64,000 nt of DNA from Saccharomycopsis fibuligera x Saccharomycopsis cf. fibuligera (GCA_001936135.1 CP012822.1:186001-250000), one strand, 5' to 3'. Shown: positions 36,275-48,207, numbered from the stretch's first letter. The notes: generated by a model from the sequence alone, not told the origin. Translations and numbers: made by a program.

Positions 36275-36387
36275 GCTCCTGTGGCGCAGAGGTAAGCGCT
36301 TCGTGCTTATAATGTCTAACGGCTTTATACATAAAGTCACGGTCGTGTGAAACGCGACGGTCGTGGGTTCGAACCCCTCCTGGAGCA
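36275..36387 (+). tRNA. tRNA-Ile (UAU) with 40-nt intron
   Basis: The cloverleaf folds with acceptor GCTCCTG/CTGGAGC, D-stem GCGC/GCGC, anticodon stem TCGTG/CGCGA with loop CTTATAA, and T-arm GTGGG TTCGAAC CCCTC. The anticodon is TAT. The intron is 36312-36351, after position 37; the mature body is 73 nt. Yeast tRNA-Ile(UAU) is known to carry an intron. Two U-U mismatches are present, 6-67 and 50-64. From memory the 6-67 mismatch also occurs in S. cerevisiae. The other is unusual. A T-run follows about 15 bases after the end. An identical copy lies inverted at 51301-51413. Confidence 0.93.
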
Positions 36388-36915
36388 AATTTCCTTTCCC
36401 TCTTTTTTTGCAAGCTGTACAATCTTAGATACTTAAAATGAAGTTGGAACCCCTTGCTACAAAATATAGTTTTTAGATATAAATACAATTACCCAAACTT
36501 CTATACATTGTAGAATTCATTGATAACACAACCTTTGGTGCAAGTAGATTTAGTATTGGTGATAACTTTCATGCAGATTTTTAAATCGGAGAAGTAAAAA
36601 TGTAAATTATCTGCACTCGTCCACCATCGAAAAAAAAAGTTGCAAACCATTATTTCCCCAAATTTACTTTAGTGGATATCCTGCGAGAAGCTAAATTCCT
36701 GTATGGTCTTGCCTCATCTTGGAGAATAATATATTCTGGAAAAAGTAAACTCTTAAACTTCAAAATGTGTCAACATGAAATTATTCACCTTTCTTACAAA
36801 TTTGGGATCCTCGTCTAAAATCCAATACCTTAATGCTTTCACAATAAGTGAAACATAATGCATGAAACTCCTATTTCATTTATTTACCTATACTACAACT
36901 ATACTTTCAGACCAT
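36388..36915. other. Intergenic between tRNA-Ile and NOC4
   Basis: The first about 45 bp match the 3' flank of the other tRNA-Ile copy. The rest is AT-rich sequence with no recognisable feature. Confidence 0.5.
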
Positions 36916-38850
36916 TTAAAAAGCCCAACCTTCCAAATAGGTGCTTTTCTCAGGACCTTCATCTTCACTAGCAGCATCATTCTGGCAAATTGCACTAAAC
37001 ACATTATCCCAACTTTCAAACTCCAAAGCCATCATGCTTTCGTTTTTAATTCTTCTAGTTTTTTCACTTTGTACCAAATTTTTGTAATTCCAATCGAGGA
37101 AATCCTCAATATTATAGCTCACTTTGGTAAAAGGATTAGAAAAAATTTTAGCCAACGTAGCAACGTTAGGATGATAATGCGTAGATAGTGTTTCAAACTC
37201 CCATAATGAAGATTCCAATGCGTTAGTCAATAATGGGTTAGCCTCCTCATTATTGAAAGGGTCACTATAATTTTCTAATTCTTTTTGACTAAGTAATGGA
37301 TTATGGATCAAAATCATACAACTTGGATGTCTTTTCAACAAGTTGTAAACAAAAGGTAGCACAATCACAATACCTCCTGGGTTACTAAAAATGGAGAGTC
37401 TTGCCATACGTTTGATAAAAGAAGCAACGATAGCTGCTGGCAAATGAGTAGATGATAAGAAAAGATCCACTAAACGGAAAAATCTTGATCTATATCTATT
37501 GGTTAATATTTCCGGATTGTGAAAAAATTGGTACAATTTTTCATAAAATGAAGGATATTCCAAGTTGTTTTTTAGCATAAGTTGAAACAACCCATTCAAT
37601 GCTAAGATTTGAACAATAAGAGCATCGTTGCTGTCATAACATTGAGTTAAAAAGTCCATGAGACGCTCAGGTTTGATCAAATATGGAATAATTCTTTTGT
37701 GAAGAACAAGCAATGTAGTCTTCAATTGAGCAGTCAGTAAGCCTGGGAATGAAAGAATGCTAATCCAATTTTTAGTAAATAATGATTTATAAGAGGCATA
37801 TTTTTGTACCGATACTGGCGGATTAGGAACAAACGTATCATTTAGTTCAAATTCTTCGCTGTCTGAAGGAAGATCCTCTTCGTCGCTATTATCTTCACCA
37901 CTATCATCATCAAAACCAAATTCATCATCATCATCATTATCATCATTAACTTTCTTGGCATTATCAATCTTTGGGAGTATATCAACACTGTCATTTCCAT
38001 GAAAAATAGAATGGAAAAAATCTTCCTTCATTATGGTAAGCCACTTAGAAAAAAATACCTCCGTTTTCTGGGTAATACCATCTTTCTTTTTTCGTTCCAA
38101 CGCATTGAAAACCAGACTCAAAAAGTAAAATTTCAAATCTTTGAAACTATTCAAGTAATTCGTGTTGAAAAATTCAACCAATATACTACTGTTGGTGCCA
38201 TCACCTAGCACATCACCATTTTGAGACTCGAATATCAACGCATTAACAAGTGGTTCATATAACTGTACTGGAAAAAACAGTTCCTTTTCATTTTTTGGGG
38301 CCCACTGTTGTGATTCTATCTTCATGAGCTTCAAGTATGTATCTAATGAATCAATCAATATCTCATGATCCAAATTGAAGTTTTTAATGAATTGTAGAAG
38401 CTGTTGTTGAAAAGACTCATATCTTGCCTTCAACCATTTATTGAGCATGATTTTCTTGTCACTGGTTTCTTTCTTGACAGATTTACGTAAAACATTGGTC
38501 TGGATGAGATTTTCAAATATTTTGAATAATGAAATGATCAAGAGACGAGTTTGAGTCTCAAATTTCTCTACAATTTGTTTCTGTTGTGATTGAGCTTTGA
38601 CGTCGGTGAATTTTTGATAAAGGGTTTCCAAGTTTTGTATTAGTATTATAATATCGTTGAAATGTTTCGGTGATGTTCTGATATTTTGAAATGTTTCCTT
38701 AATTTCAGCTTCAGAGAGTAGATTGCTACCAACAATACTACTATTTGATTTTATTTCTGGCTGTTTGTTTGAGTTAGATTTGCTCTTAGGTGTTTCAGCA
38801 CTTTTCAGAACCTTGAAGACAGAGCTTCTTTGCGGACTAGACTTCTTCAT
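36916..38850 (-). CDS. NOC4: Nucleolar complex protein Noc4, 40S ribosome biogenesis
   Basis: Partner of Nop14 in the small-subunit processome, needed for nuclear maturation and export of 40S. 644 aa (S. cerevisiae 552). The CBF/Mak21-type domain is visible towards the C-terminus: LNGLFQLMLKNNLEYPSFY, NRYRSRFFRLVDLFLSSTHL, PAAIVASFIKRMARLS and LPFVYNLLKRHPSCMILIHN, then LWEFETLSTHYHPNVATLAK. An acidic Asp/Glu/Ser block sits near residues 300-335. The extra length is in the Lys/Ser-rich N-terminus and that acidic block. PAC and RRPE-like motifs lie just upstream, matching DBP3. Confidence 0.92.
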   Translation of the reverse strand: MKKSSPQRSSVFKVLKSAETPKSKSNSNKQPEIKSNSSIVGSNLLSEAEIKETFQNIRTSPKHFNDIIILIQNLETLYQKFTDVKAQSQQKQIVEKFETQTRLLIISLFKIFENLIQTNVLRKSVKKETSDKKIMLNKWLKARYESFQQQLLQFIKNFNLDHEILIDSLDTYLKLMKIESQQWAPKNEKELFFPVQLYEPLVNALIFESQNGDVLGDGTNSSILVEFFNTNYLNSFKDLKFYFLSLVFNALERKKKDGITQKTEVFFSKWLTIMKEDFFHSIFHGNDSVDILPKIDNAKKVNDDNDDDDEFGFDDDSGEDNSDEEDLPSDSEEFELNDTFVPNPPVSVQKYASYKSLFTKNWISILSFPGLLTAQLKTTLLVLHKRIIPYLIKPERLMDFLTQCYDSNDALIVQILALNGLFQLMLKNNLEYPSFYEKLYQFFHNPEILTNRYRSRFFRLVDLFLSSTHLPAAIVASFIKRMARLSIFSNPGGIVIVLPFVYNLLKRHPSCMILIHNPLLSQKELENYSDPFNNEEANPLLTNALESSLWEFETLSTHYHPNVATLAKIFSNPFTKVSYNIEDFLDWNYKNLVQSEKTRRIKNESMMALEFESWDNVFSAICQNDAASEDEGPEKSTYLEGWAF

Positions 38851-38911
38851 TGTGAATTGGTTGTAATTTTGCCTATCGTTGACAGGTAATAAGATTCCAG
38901 CAAGCCGTTAG

Positions 38912-38944
38912 AAAAAAATTTTTGATATAATTTTCAGCTCATCG
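38912..38944 (-). promoter_or_regulatory. PAC and RRPE-like motifs of NOC4
   Basis: GCTCATCG (38937-38944), which reads CGATGAGC on the gene strand, and an A7T5 tract (38912-38923) resembling RRPE. They lie 60-95 bp upstream of the NOC4 ATG. A second AAAATTTTT tract follows near 38952. The same motif pair is found at DBP3. Confidence 0.6.
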
Positions 38945-39183
38945 GACTTCCAAAATTTTTTTTCTTCTGTCGTTATGCAGTCATGAGCGATGGTATTTCC
39001 GGGTAAATGAAATCACAACATGCACATCTTCCACTTTATCTGTGTCGCCAGTATACTCTGTACTGCAAATCACTTCTACAACAATTTACATTACAAAATC
39101 AGTTCATACTAGAACATCAAAATAAAGGGATTATGCTTTGTTAATAATATGCTATTTTATTACATCAAACTAAACAGCAAGTT

Positions 39184-40860
39184 TTACCAAATGAGCTCGG
39201 TCTCATCTCCATCCTCATCCTTCTCGTTTTGACCGATGATTTGACTCAACTTGTAAATCTCTTGCCTCTTTTTGTCGATCTTGCCGAGTAGTCCATTAAG
39301 CACGTCCATGGATCTTTTGTTGGCTTTAAAATCTTCATCCGGCTCGTTGGCGAGTGTTTCACTAGACAAAGTTTGATACTGAGAAACAAGCTCTTGATAC
39401 TCTTCTTTCAAAGAGCCCAACAACTCATCAAGTCCAACATTATCAGATGTCGGAGCTTCTGACCATGTATCGTTTATATTACCATTATGCTTGAAAGACC
39501 TAAGAGTCTGTAAATCAATATTTTTTTTATGTTGCGGTTGGTTAAATGTGCTGAAATGATTGTGGCGTTCAAAATTTGGCTTTTGGTATGATTTGGCTTT
39601 TTGTTTTTCATTATCAGCAACTATTGGTCTAGAAATCTGGTCCACATATTGCAAATATTCATCACTTTGCAACTCTTTCAACTCTTTTTCTAATTGTTTT
39701 CGCTTAATATACTTTTGGAGTACATTTTCAATCATCAATATGTCTTTGTCAGCTTGAACGTTGATAAATTGAGCTTTTTGGCTTTTCTGCACAGTATCAG
39801 ACTCAACAGAACGACCGGTGTTGTTATATTGATTGAAACGACTCTTTGCTGTCATTGGCTCTCGTTCCAGTTCACTTTGTTGCGAGGAGTTAGCATTTAA
39901 TTTGTCCAACAACTGTCTTTTGATCTGCTCAACTTCTTCTTTAATTTGTGCTATCTGATAATTGTCCTCATTTTTGTTTGTGTTTACCTCTTGTTGTTGT
40001 GGTTGTTGTTGCTGTTGCTGTTGTGCCTGCTGCTGCTGTTGATGATATTCACCAGAAGTTTTGGTTGATTCGTTTTGCTTATTTGCTGTAGTTATAATTT
40101 TTGACATTTGTTCCATAAACTGGTTTATTTCTGCGTGAAGTCTGTCAGCATTGTCATCGCGCTTATTGGAAGTAGACGTCTGCAGAATTTCGTCATTATC
40201 AATTGAATGGTTAGAAAGTAGTATATTGGTATCATCGCTTACTGATGTTTCATGTTTTGGTTCACAGACATTTAATTGTTTTATTTTTTCTTGAAGTTTA
40301 AGAATTATTTGGCTTTGATTCTGACTTAATGTTTTGTATTTTTGAACTTTTTTGACTAACGCTTCATTAACGGACATTAATGCCTCAGCAGTCGTATTGT
40401 CTTTATGCCTGTTGCTACTAGCTAGCTGTGCATTTGCCTTTTGTAACTGCTCGACTTTCTTCTTTAATGTCTTATTTTCATTTTTTAAAGAGCTCAACTG
40501 ACCTGCTGACATATTAACGGCATTGTGGAGCAATTTATTGACTGGATTATCTGGTAAAGAGGTCAAATTTTTGTGGTTCTTATTCTCACTTTCATCAAAG
40601 GTTAAAATATTAGAGGTGTTTGTTATATCCATTATATCGTTATCGTTAATTGTCTTTCTGTTAGAGAATCTGGTTTTATGTGACTCTATATTGTGTGACA
40701 ATTTATCAGCAAGCCCATTCAAAAACTGGTTTTTGTTTGGAACGTTATCGGATGCTGGTGCGAACCGTGGATATTCTATTGAGTTGCTCAAGGTATCAAG
40801 AGTGAAAGTTGACAAGCTTTTGGTGGGCGTTGGAGTAGGGCTATGAATTACAGATTCCAT
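39184..40860 (-). CDS. Coiled-coil protein with Cep57/Ppc89-like C-terminus, possible spindle pole body component
   Basis: 558 aa. A Ser/Thr-Pro-rich N-terminus (THTPTPTKS-like, SPTPTPTKS at 8-16) could be a Cdk target. Two coiled coils follow (about 120-155 with LKNENKTLKKKVEQLQKANA, and 165-195), then a poly-Q linker and an acidic/basic middle. The C-terminal block near 485-550 has LDELLGSLKEEYQELVSQYQ and LLGKIDKKRQEIYKLSQIIG. That pattern resembles the microtubule-binding domain of Cep57 and fission yeast Ppc89. The function as a spindle-pole scaffold is inference. Spc42-type proteins are an alternative. Divergent from RTC1 across 510 bp. Confidence 0.55.
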   Translation of the reverse strand: MESVIHSPTPTPTKSLSTFTLDTLSNSIEYPRFAPASDNVPNKNQFLNGLADKLSHNIESHKTRFSNRKTINDNDIMDITNTSNILTFDESENKNHKNLTSLPDNPVNKLLHNAVNMSAGQLSSLKNENKTLKKKVEQLQKANAQLASSNRHKDNTTAEALMSVNEALVKKVQKYKTLSQNQSQIILKLQEKIKQLNVCEPKHETSVSDDTNILLSNHSIDNDEILQTSTSNKRDDNADRLHAEINQFMEQMSKIITTANKQNESTKTSGEYHQQQQQAQQQQQQQPQQQEVNTNKNEDNYQIAQIKEEVEQIKRQLLDKLNANSSQQSELEREPMTAKSRFNQYNNTGRSVESDTVQKSQKAQFINVQADKDILMIENVLQKYIKRKQLEKELKELQSDEYLQYVDQISRPIVADNEKQKAKSYQKPNFERHNHFSTFNQPQHKKNIDLQTLRSFKHNGNINDTWSEAPTSDNVGLDELLGSLKEEYQELVSQYQTLSSETLANEPDEDFKANKRSMDVLNGLLGKIDKKRQEIYKLSQIIGQNEKDEDGDETELIW

Positions 40861-41370
40861 GCTATTGTGTTCAATAAAAGCCGGATGTTAAAGATTTTGC
40901 AGAAGGAAGAAAAAACGAGGAACAAAAATAATTAAGTAGAAGGGAGGGAAAGGATGAGCAAAAGAGAGCTAGGTATGCTAAACAGTAGAAGGTAAATGAT
41001 GACAGAGAATAGCGAATAATAGCCAGTACCAGGCGTAGAAAGACAGCTTAGTATGGTATATAATTGGAGTCTGGAACCGTATGTGATAGATTACAAAACT
41101 GAGCCTCTATATATATGGATATATATATACATGTCCAAACGAGCTTTTGTTTACAAAACTGAAATTCTCAAAACAAAACAAAACAAAACGCGCTGTCTTG
41201 CTTATATAATCGTTTACATATCACATGACCGCATGCTAATCGTTTGACCGTCGCAGTTGCAGCATTGGCGCCAAATGACGGTTATCACGAAGCGCCCTCA
41301 TCGCGAGATAAAGATGAGACAGACTAGGAACAGTCATTAGGAATTAGCAGCTCACCATCCACCGGTAACA
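40861..41370. promoter_or_regulatory. Divergent promoter, coiled-coil gene and RTC1
   Basis: Contains a TATATATATGGATATATATA tract near 41106-41128 and TCACATGAC at 41221-41229. These could serve either gene. No RNA gene was recognised. Confidence 0.5.
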
Positions 41371-44300
41371 ATGGATGATGATACGGTGGTTCAGTATTCT
41401 TGCCACACAGAACTACAGGCGCTTGCCGCCTGCAACGTCGAGCCTAACAAGCTTGCAGTTGCAGGAAAGAACCTCATCCAGATCCTCAAGGTGGAATTCA
41501 ATGCGATTACTGGTCAACGACAAGTAATATTGGATACTGACTTGTTGGCAGGAACAAATCTTGCTCGGGATGTGACAAATTTGGGATCAATAACAGACAT
41601 CCGTTTTGGATTCAAGGAATTCAGCAACAAGTTGGCTTCAGTCTCAACATCCGGCAAAATCTACATATTTGATGTGAACCGGAAATCTACACCCAATGTG
41701 GCTAGATTTGCAGCACATAAGAGAGCAATAAATTCAATTGCTTTCTCACCTCATGACATGGGTAATTTGCTCTTGTCGGGATCTCAAGATGGTGTCATAA
41801 AAGTATGGGATCTACGGACCCGCAATTCAAATATAGCATTTACGATTGATAAAAAGCCTATCACTGACTTTATAAAGAACTTTGATGCAATTCGATGTAA
41901 TGAATTTTCTCCTCATGACTCTAGAATATTCTGCTCAGCATCCGACAGTGGTGATGTGTCAAAATGGGATTTAAGAGTGCCCAACAAGTTTGTCAATAAT
42001 ATCAAAAATGCGCATCTCAGTGGTGCTCTAAGTTTAGAATGGAACAATAAATTTAATTACATTGTCACCGGAGGAAAAGACAGTAAAGTTCAAGTATGGG
42101 ATATGTCGAAAGATAATACCCGAAAGCCAAGTCACATTATATCGCTTAATGATCCAGTGGGGAAAGTAGCTTGGTGTCCACTGCTATACAACGCTAGTAA
42201 GGTAGAAGACTGTAAAGTGGCATGCAGTTACATGACATCTAATTCTGCAGTTGATGTGTGGGATTTGAAGAGAAATTACATTCCATCTTTTTCTCTAGCT
42301 AGTCATTCAAAAGCGGCCACAGGTTTACGTTGGCATACTGAAAATACAATATGGTCTGTTTCCAAGGATAAATCCTTCATTGAGCACAACTTGAGTCAGG
42401 AAATACCATTTGCTAACTTGCTTAGAAGAAACGTTGTCAGATTCAATCCAGGAGAATATTCCGAGTTTGTTACTGTGCACCAATCAACAAATTCTTATAA
42501 AAAATATGAACCATTAGATCAGTATGATAAGCGGCCTTCAAATTCCTTTGATTTCTATTCGCATGAGTTAGCACGAACAAGAACATTAGATGAAATTAAT
42601 GGCTTAAACAAATACCGCGATACTTCTGAAAATCCAGTTTTTTCAAAATTAGAAAGAAGCTCAAGTAGACCGGTTTTTATTTCATCTGAAGCCAATACAC
42701 CTGCCGCAGCTACAGATCCTAAAATCTCACCTACAAATAACAACATCAAGTCAAGAATGGGCTATTTCAAGCAGCTATCGTGCTCACCTACCAGTGATGT
42801 AAAAGCGGTACCCAAAGGAAAAGAAGAAGAAAATAAAAATGAAAACTTCATCAGTGCATCTTTAGAAAAAGTTTCACCTTCTTTTTTGAGCAATATACTA
42901 CACCCTGACTCATCGCCATCAAAACACTACAGTCAAGACTCGCCCCTAAACTCTTTACCCAAGGCAATGCCGGACTATGAGGAGAACAAAGAGTTGAAGC
43001 CAAGTGACTATAATGAATATGGCTTCAGAAGTAGTATTACAGAGCTAGAAAGATATCCTGAGAAGCCCAAAATGGAAAGATCAAAAACTAGTATTTCCTT
43101 GAAGCGTAACCACCGTAAAAATAGTATTGATAGTCCATCAGCAGGAAATTTGATGCCACGGTCTGGAACTGACATGAACATCAGTGAAGCAAACAAGCAA
43201 TCTATTTTCAATACAAAGCTAACAGCTTCCGGCTTAAACTTATCCATGACTCCCCTTGGTAGAACAGTTTCCCAACAATTATCTACAACTTCCTTCACAA
43301 CGACTGCACATAGTAGCCCTGGAGCTCAGCTTAGAAGAAAATCTGCAAACTTTGGATACACAAACCCATTTGTAAGTAGTAATAATACCCCTGCTACTGC
43401 TAATAATGGTTTTCATCATACATCTTCGTTTTCGTCTCTTAATCATAATGCTCCTAGATTAAACTCTTCAACGCCGGGAATTATGGGATTAGGTAAACAT
43501 ATGCTGCAATCAACAGTGGATTATAGGGAGACCCCCATTCCGCTTTTACTAATGGCAAGTTTAAATACTGTGTTTGATAGAGACTATAGTAATGACGGGT
43601 ATATTAAAGATCAATTATATCGGTCGTTTATCTTGAACTTTTATGAATTCCTCAACAAATTCAATGAAAAGTCAATTAATTATAACGAAATATTATTTTC
43701 GGATTATAGTGCCAGTAAAGATATCCAATATGGCTCTAAGGGAGTAAGTGGGAAGCCAGAGCAACGCAAAAACAGTCAGATTAGTACCGCTGCTACTGTT
43801 GCTGATATTAATAATGATACCAGGCGCGAAAGCCATTCCAAAGATGGTGAATTGAGAAACGAAGCAAACGTTGATAGCAGTAACAAAAGCAGCAAGAGTT
43901 TCAATTTAAATGACACAGAAAAAGCAGCAGATAAATCTCAATTACAAGATAATGAAACCAATACAGCAACTATAAGTGAAGGGAAAACTTCTTTTAAGGA
44001 AAATCTTAAATCGATTTCAAGAAAATATTTTTCAATGATGGCTAATAATGAGTTTTTGCAGTTTGTAACTAAAGCTGTTAAACAAGTACATGAAACAGGA
44101 CAATTAACTGATTTGCTAAGAATTTTGAGAGTGGTATTTTACGAACGAAAAAGAGGCCTTGATTTAATCAATTTGATTCTTCAACTTCAGTACGCGGTCT
44201 CACTTTCTGCAAAATTCAACTTCACTAAATACTACAAAATATTTAAACTTTTACTCAATGGGTTAATCATCGATATTGAATCATTTTTAACTGATATTGA

Positions 44301-45384
44301 TTATAAAGTTTATTTCAAAGCTAGAAAAGCCCACAACATGTATTACTTACGTGACATTCCTGACTATTACTATAGTTACAATATTTTCACCATTGATGAC
44401 TCGCGCATACAAAAGATTAAAGCCCAAGTGCAAAAAAGCCTTCATAATCGTCTGGAAAATCATGAGAGCCTGTTAGCGCCAGCGAGAAGAGGACAGAGAT
44501 TAAGTTTTATTGGTGATAGGCCGAAATATTTGAACAGAAAAACGAAGCCGCTGTTAAGTCAATCTTCTAGTGTGGATAATGATTCTTCTGATTCGGAATT
44601 TGATAAAAGTAGGCAAAAAAGATCTAGTCAAAAGCATGATGATGATAACGTACTAGATGATGCAGATGATGAAGATGATGAAGACGATGATGACGATGAT
44701 GAGTTTAATGACGAAAACGAAATTTTTGACAACATTGTCGATAACGATGATGATGATTATTATGGAAGCTCCTACGATAATAGATCGTCTTCTTTATTAT
44801 CAACCTCTTCCAACCACCAATCATCTAATATTATTGGCGATAGCCCATTTTCCAGTCGAAGGAACAGCAGTGATAATTTGAATAATTTAAAAGTCAAGAA
44901 ACTGACAGAGAGAAATAGCAGTGATGGGTACAGTAGCCGCGGCGGCAGTTTTCTTTATTCCCCGCAAAAATTTACTCTTGACGGCGTCAGCAATGACGAT
45001 GCTATTAGTGTAAGTGACACTAATGATGTCATTATTGAGCATAGGAAAAAATTATTTAAGTCTAGAAAACCCCGAATGAGTTTCACTGGAAGCAATAACA
45101 ATGATATAAATTTTATTGATGATGGTATAACTTTCAGTCAGCAATTGAAGAGGTTTCAAAAAAAATCACTAAGTTTGCAGGAAAAGTATCTTTCTCCACA
45201 ATTGATGCCCCAAGATACGGATACAGATAGTAGTTTTGATGATGAAGAATATAAAGATAGCGATGATGAACTTGAAAGATATAAACAAAAACAAGGGTTC
45301 ACATTGAATAAGCAGAGTGGCCAGGTTATTGATTCTGGTTTGAAGAATAAAGGTTCTAATACAACAAATGATGTTGACGATAAC

Positions 45385-45441
<57 letters not shown>

Positions 45442-46665
45442 AGCATACCTCCTCCAAGGAAGACCCGACTTTCAACTACTGAAAATGATAATGTGCAAGG
45501 AAAAGCCCCACAATCATCGTCTCGCAACTCACATTCCAACGAAAAGCTTGGTACACGACTGAATAATATTCAAGATATTCCGGAAGCAAAAGGTTTTGAC
45601 AGGTGGGAATCTGTATTAGCCAGCCCTACTATATCGCCCTCATCATTAAGAAATAACAGCAACACGGTTATTTCCAAAGCAGGATCATTTTCCGAATTAC
45701 AAAATATGTCAAGCGAATTCTTGTTATCGAAGAGTGGGACGCTTTCATATACTAATCAAGTCCCATTAGAAGTTGCTGATGCAATGAATTCTCTTTCATT
45801 GAAGTCAAAACAATCAGCTGCCAATGAGTTCATATTCCGTAAAAACAGTGACAATCAAAAATTCAAATCTGCTCATAGTAATTTGACTAGGCAACTTACC
45901 GGAAGAAACAAAAGCAGCAGCAATGTCAACCTGGCATACTCAAACCTTAACAATTACAATGAAAATGATAGTGCTAACAGTAACATGGAAGTAGAATTCA
46001 AAATTAACAAATTATCACAAGATTTACAACTGGCAACGAATTTTGATGTCAAGCCATGGAAAGTTGAATACTTAATTTATCAAGCATGCAACAGTGCTCA
46101 ACAAGAGGGCGATTTATTGATGCTATCGATGATGGCAATGTTATTCTATCAATTTTTCCAGAAACGGCTCAAACAGAAAAATGAGTTCGATTTTGCTCAT
46201 TGTACCATTAGTACCCATCAAGCCAAATGTTGGCTTAGTGCTTTCATTGAGCATTTATGGGCTAGAGACATGTATGTCGTGTCTGCTTTAATCATAAAGT
46301 ATGCTAAAATTGCAGAATTAAAAGAATTAGGGCTTGTTAATACTGAAATGAAAAAGTTTTGCCCTAAGTGCAAAAAGCTTGTCATGCATGAAAGCACAGA
46401 GTCAAAGGGTAAAGATGGTCGTGACAAAAACAACAATAATTTTAATTACTGGTACTGTGAAAATTGTAACCGCAGTGTCGGAACATGCTGTTACTGTAAC
46501 CTACCAATCAAAGGGATGTGTATTGGGTTATTGCATTGTGGTCATGAAGGTCATACGGAATGCATGAAGGAATGGTTTATTGAAGAAAAAGAAACTGAAT
46601 GCCCTGGATGTGGTGAAGTACCAGTGGAACTTGAAGATTTAATTGATAGATTTGTGCCTGAGTAA
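41371..46665 (+). CDS. RTC1: SEA complex subunit Rtc1 (WDR24 orthologue)
   Basis: Part of the SEACAT/GATOR2 arm of the vacuole-associated SEA complex that relieves inhibition of TORC1. 1764 aa (S. cerevisiae about 1341). WD40 repeats fill residues about 50-350, with clear units such as INSIAFSPHDMGNLLLSGSQ and DGVIKVWDLRTR. A long Ser/Asn-rich region follows, with two acidic tracts near 1089-1112 and 1335-1360. The Rtc1 core near 1560 includes DVKPWKVEYLIYQACNSAQQ. The C-terminal zinc domain starts CPKCKKLV at 1664 and continues with YWYCENC, CCYCNLPIKG, GLLHCGHEGHTECMKEWF and CPGCG. The length gain is in disordered segments. Acidic tracts are GAT/GAC repeats. Confidence 0.92.
45380..45441 (+). 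repeat. GAT repeat encoding poly-Asp in RTC1
   Basis: Near-perfect GAT microsatellite of about 20 units within the RTC1 frame. Length variation would change the Asp tract without shifting the frame. Confidence 0.85.
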
Positions 46666-47526
46666 GCTGTTAGCCCTTGTGTTGGTTCTTTCATCTTTTT
46701 GGCACTTATGCTTCCTTTCTTCATTGGAAATATATTGATCGGATGAATAAATTTACGAATTAAGTGTATTAGATGTATAAATTATGTACAACTAACCAAA
46801 AAGTTAAAATATTGATCATATAATCGATGCTGAAAGTGCCGAAGTACTAAACACTCAATAAAATGGTGTAGAAGAATTGGAAGGCTCTGCGTTACCAAAA
46901 AAGGAAACTAAGGTTGTCCGTTTTGACATTGGGCGATAAAGGCAATAACATAATATTAGGTGTAAAGAAAAGAAAAATGTTGGCAGTGTCTAGATTCAGG
47001 CAATGAAGATGATGTATTAATAGTAAATTTTATGTTACAGATTGGCTTAATTTTTTTTCTTTTTTTGTTTTTTTCAAAATTATGGTATACCCCCTAAGCA
47101 ATGGTGTATAACGTTTGTTGATAAACTATGAAAAATAACACTATGATAGTATCAATTTTTTTTATTATGTCCCGTACCTCCATAACTGACGATTATTAAA
47201 GTAATGTGTTGTCTAACTACTTAAAAAGAATGACAGGCGTGCAATAAGTAATAAGCGCGTGCTCCTTTGATTTGCATACGATAGCCCCCAGAAAAAATAA
47301 GCATCAAGTTTTACAATATTTATCAACATAACTTAACTCTACTTTAATATCTTAATGATCTTCGACGAAGCAATCCAGCATTTAACTTCTAACCAGCTAC
47401 TACCCCTTTTTAGCTAGGCTCGTACTTTCTCAATTCTATTTTGGTTTATTTGACTGTTTTGTTCTTATTAGAATCCACAGCAGCAGCACGTCAAAGCATA
47501 AATAAAGCACGAACAATTTTAGTACA
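46666..47526. other. Intergenic RTC1-TAF13
   Basis: AT-rich with short T-runs. It should hold the RTC1 terminator and TAF13 promoter. No RNA gene or repeat was recognised. Confidence 0.6.
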
Positions 47527-48207
47527 ATGTCCAGCAGCACAACGAGGACCAAATCTAAGAAGAACTCATTTCAAATTGACCTAGCCTATATGCTAGAAGC
47601 CCTTGGTTTTGATGAAGCCCTTCCCGAGACCCTAGACACCCTAGAAGACATTGTTATCCAGTACCTTATTGACATTTTCAATGAGGCTACAAGACTGGCG
47701 GAACTTCACGGCAGGGCTAAAGTAAAACTAGATGATTTTAAATTTGCAGTACGCAAAGATCCAAACAAGTTGAATAGAATGGATGAAATCAACAGAAATT
47801 TTAAAATCATTCACCAGAATAAAAAAGCGTTTGACTCCAAGACTCACGTTAAGAATTTAAAACAAATAGCCGACGAGGCGGGGGTTGAACCACAAGGCAA
47901 AGTCAGTAAGAATAGTAGTCGAAAGGGGAGAAAATACAAGAAGAGAAACAAGAAAGGATTACCACAAGCGCTGCAACTGTCAGAGTCTGGCAAGGCGGGA
48001 AAATCTGGTACTAGTTCTGGTGTTGGTGATAGTGTATCGACATCACAGCAACGGCGAGACCAGCTGTCGAGAGCATCAAGTCAGCAGCATGAAAGTTCAC
48101 AACATCAGCAGCAGTCATCACAGGCTAACGATGATGATGACGATGATGATGATGTACGTGACTTCGTGGATGATGATGATGACGACGACGACGATGATGA
48201 TGATTAG
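47527..48207 (+). CDS. TAF13: TFIID subunit Taf13
   Basis: Histone-fold subunit that pairs with Taf11 in the TFIID complex of RNA polymerase II. 226 aa (S. cerevisiae 167). The conserved fold lies at residues about 12-110: FQIDLAYMLEALGFDEALPE, TLDTLEDIVIQYLIDIFNEA, KVKLDDFKFAVRKDPNKLNR and FKIIHQNKKAFD. A Lys/Arg-rich segment (NSSRKGRKYKKRNKKG) follows, then Ser/Gln-rich sequence and a C-terminal run of Asp encoded by GAT/GAC repeats. The acidic tail is unusual for Taf13 and explains the extra length. Confidence 0.93.
   Translation: MSSSTTRTKSKKNSFQIDLAYMLEALGFDEALPETLDTLEDIVIQYLIDIFNEATRLAELHGRAKVKLDDFKFAVRKDPNKLNRMDEINRNFKIIHQNKKAFDSKTHVKNLKQIADEAGVEPQGKVSKNSSRKGRKYKKRNKKGLPQALQLSESGKAGKSGTSSGVGDSVSTSQQRRDQLSRASSQQHESSQHQQQSSQANDDDDDDDDVRDFVDDDDDDDDDDDD

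Noticed and set aside
41221-41229. TCACATGAC as a centromere CDEI element
   Set aside because: No AT-rich CDEII of proper length followed by a CDEIII-like CCGAA element is present, and it sits in a divergent promoter.
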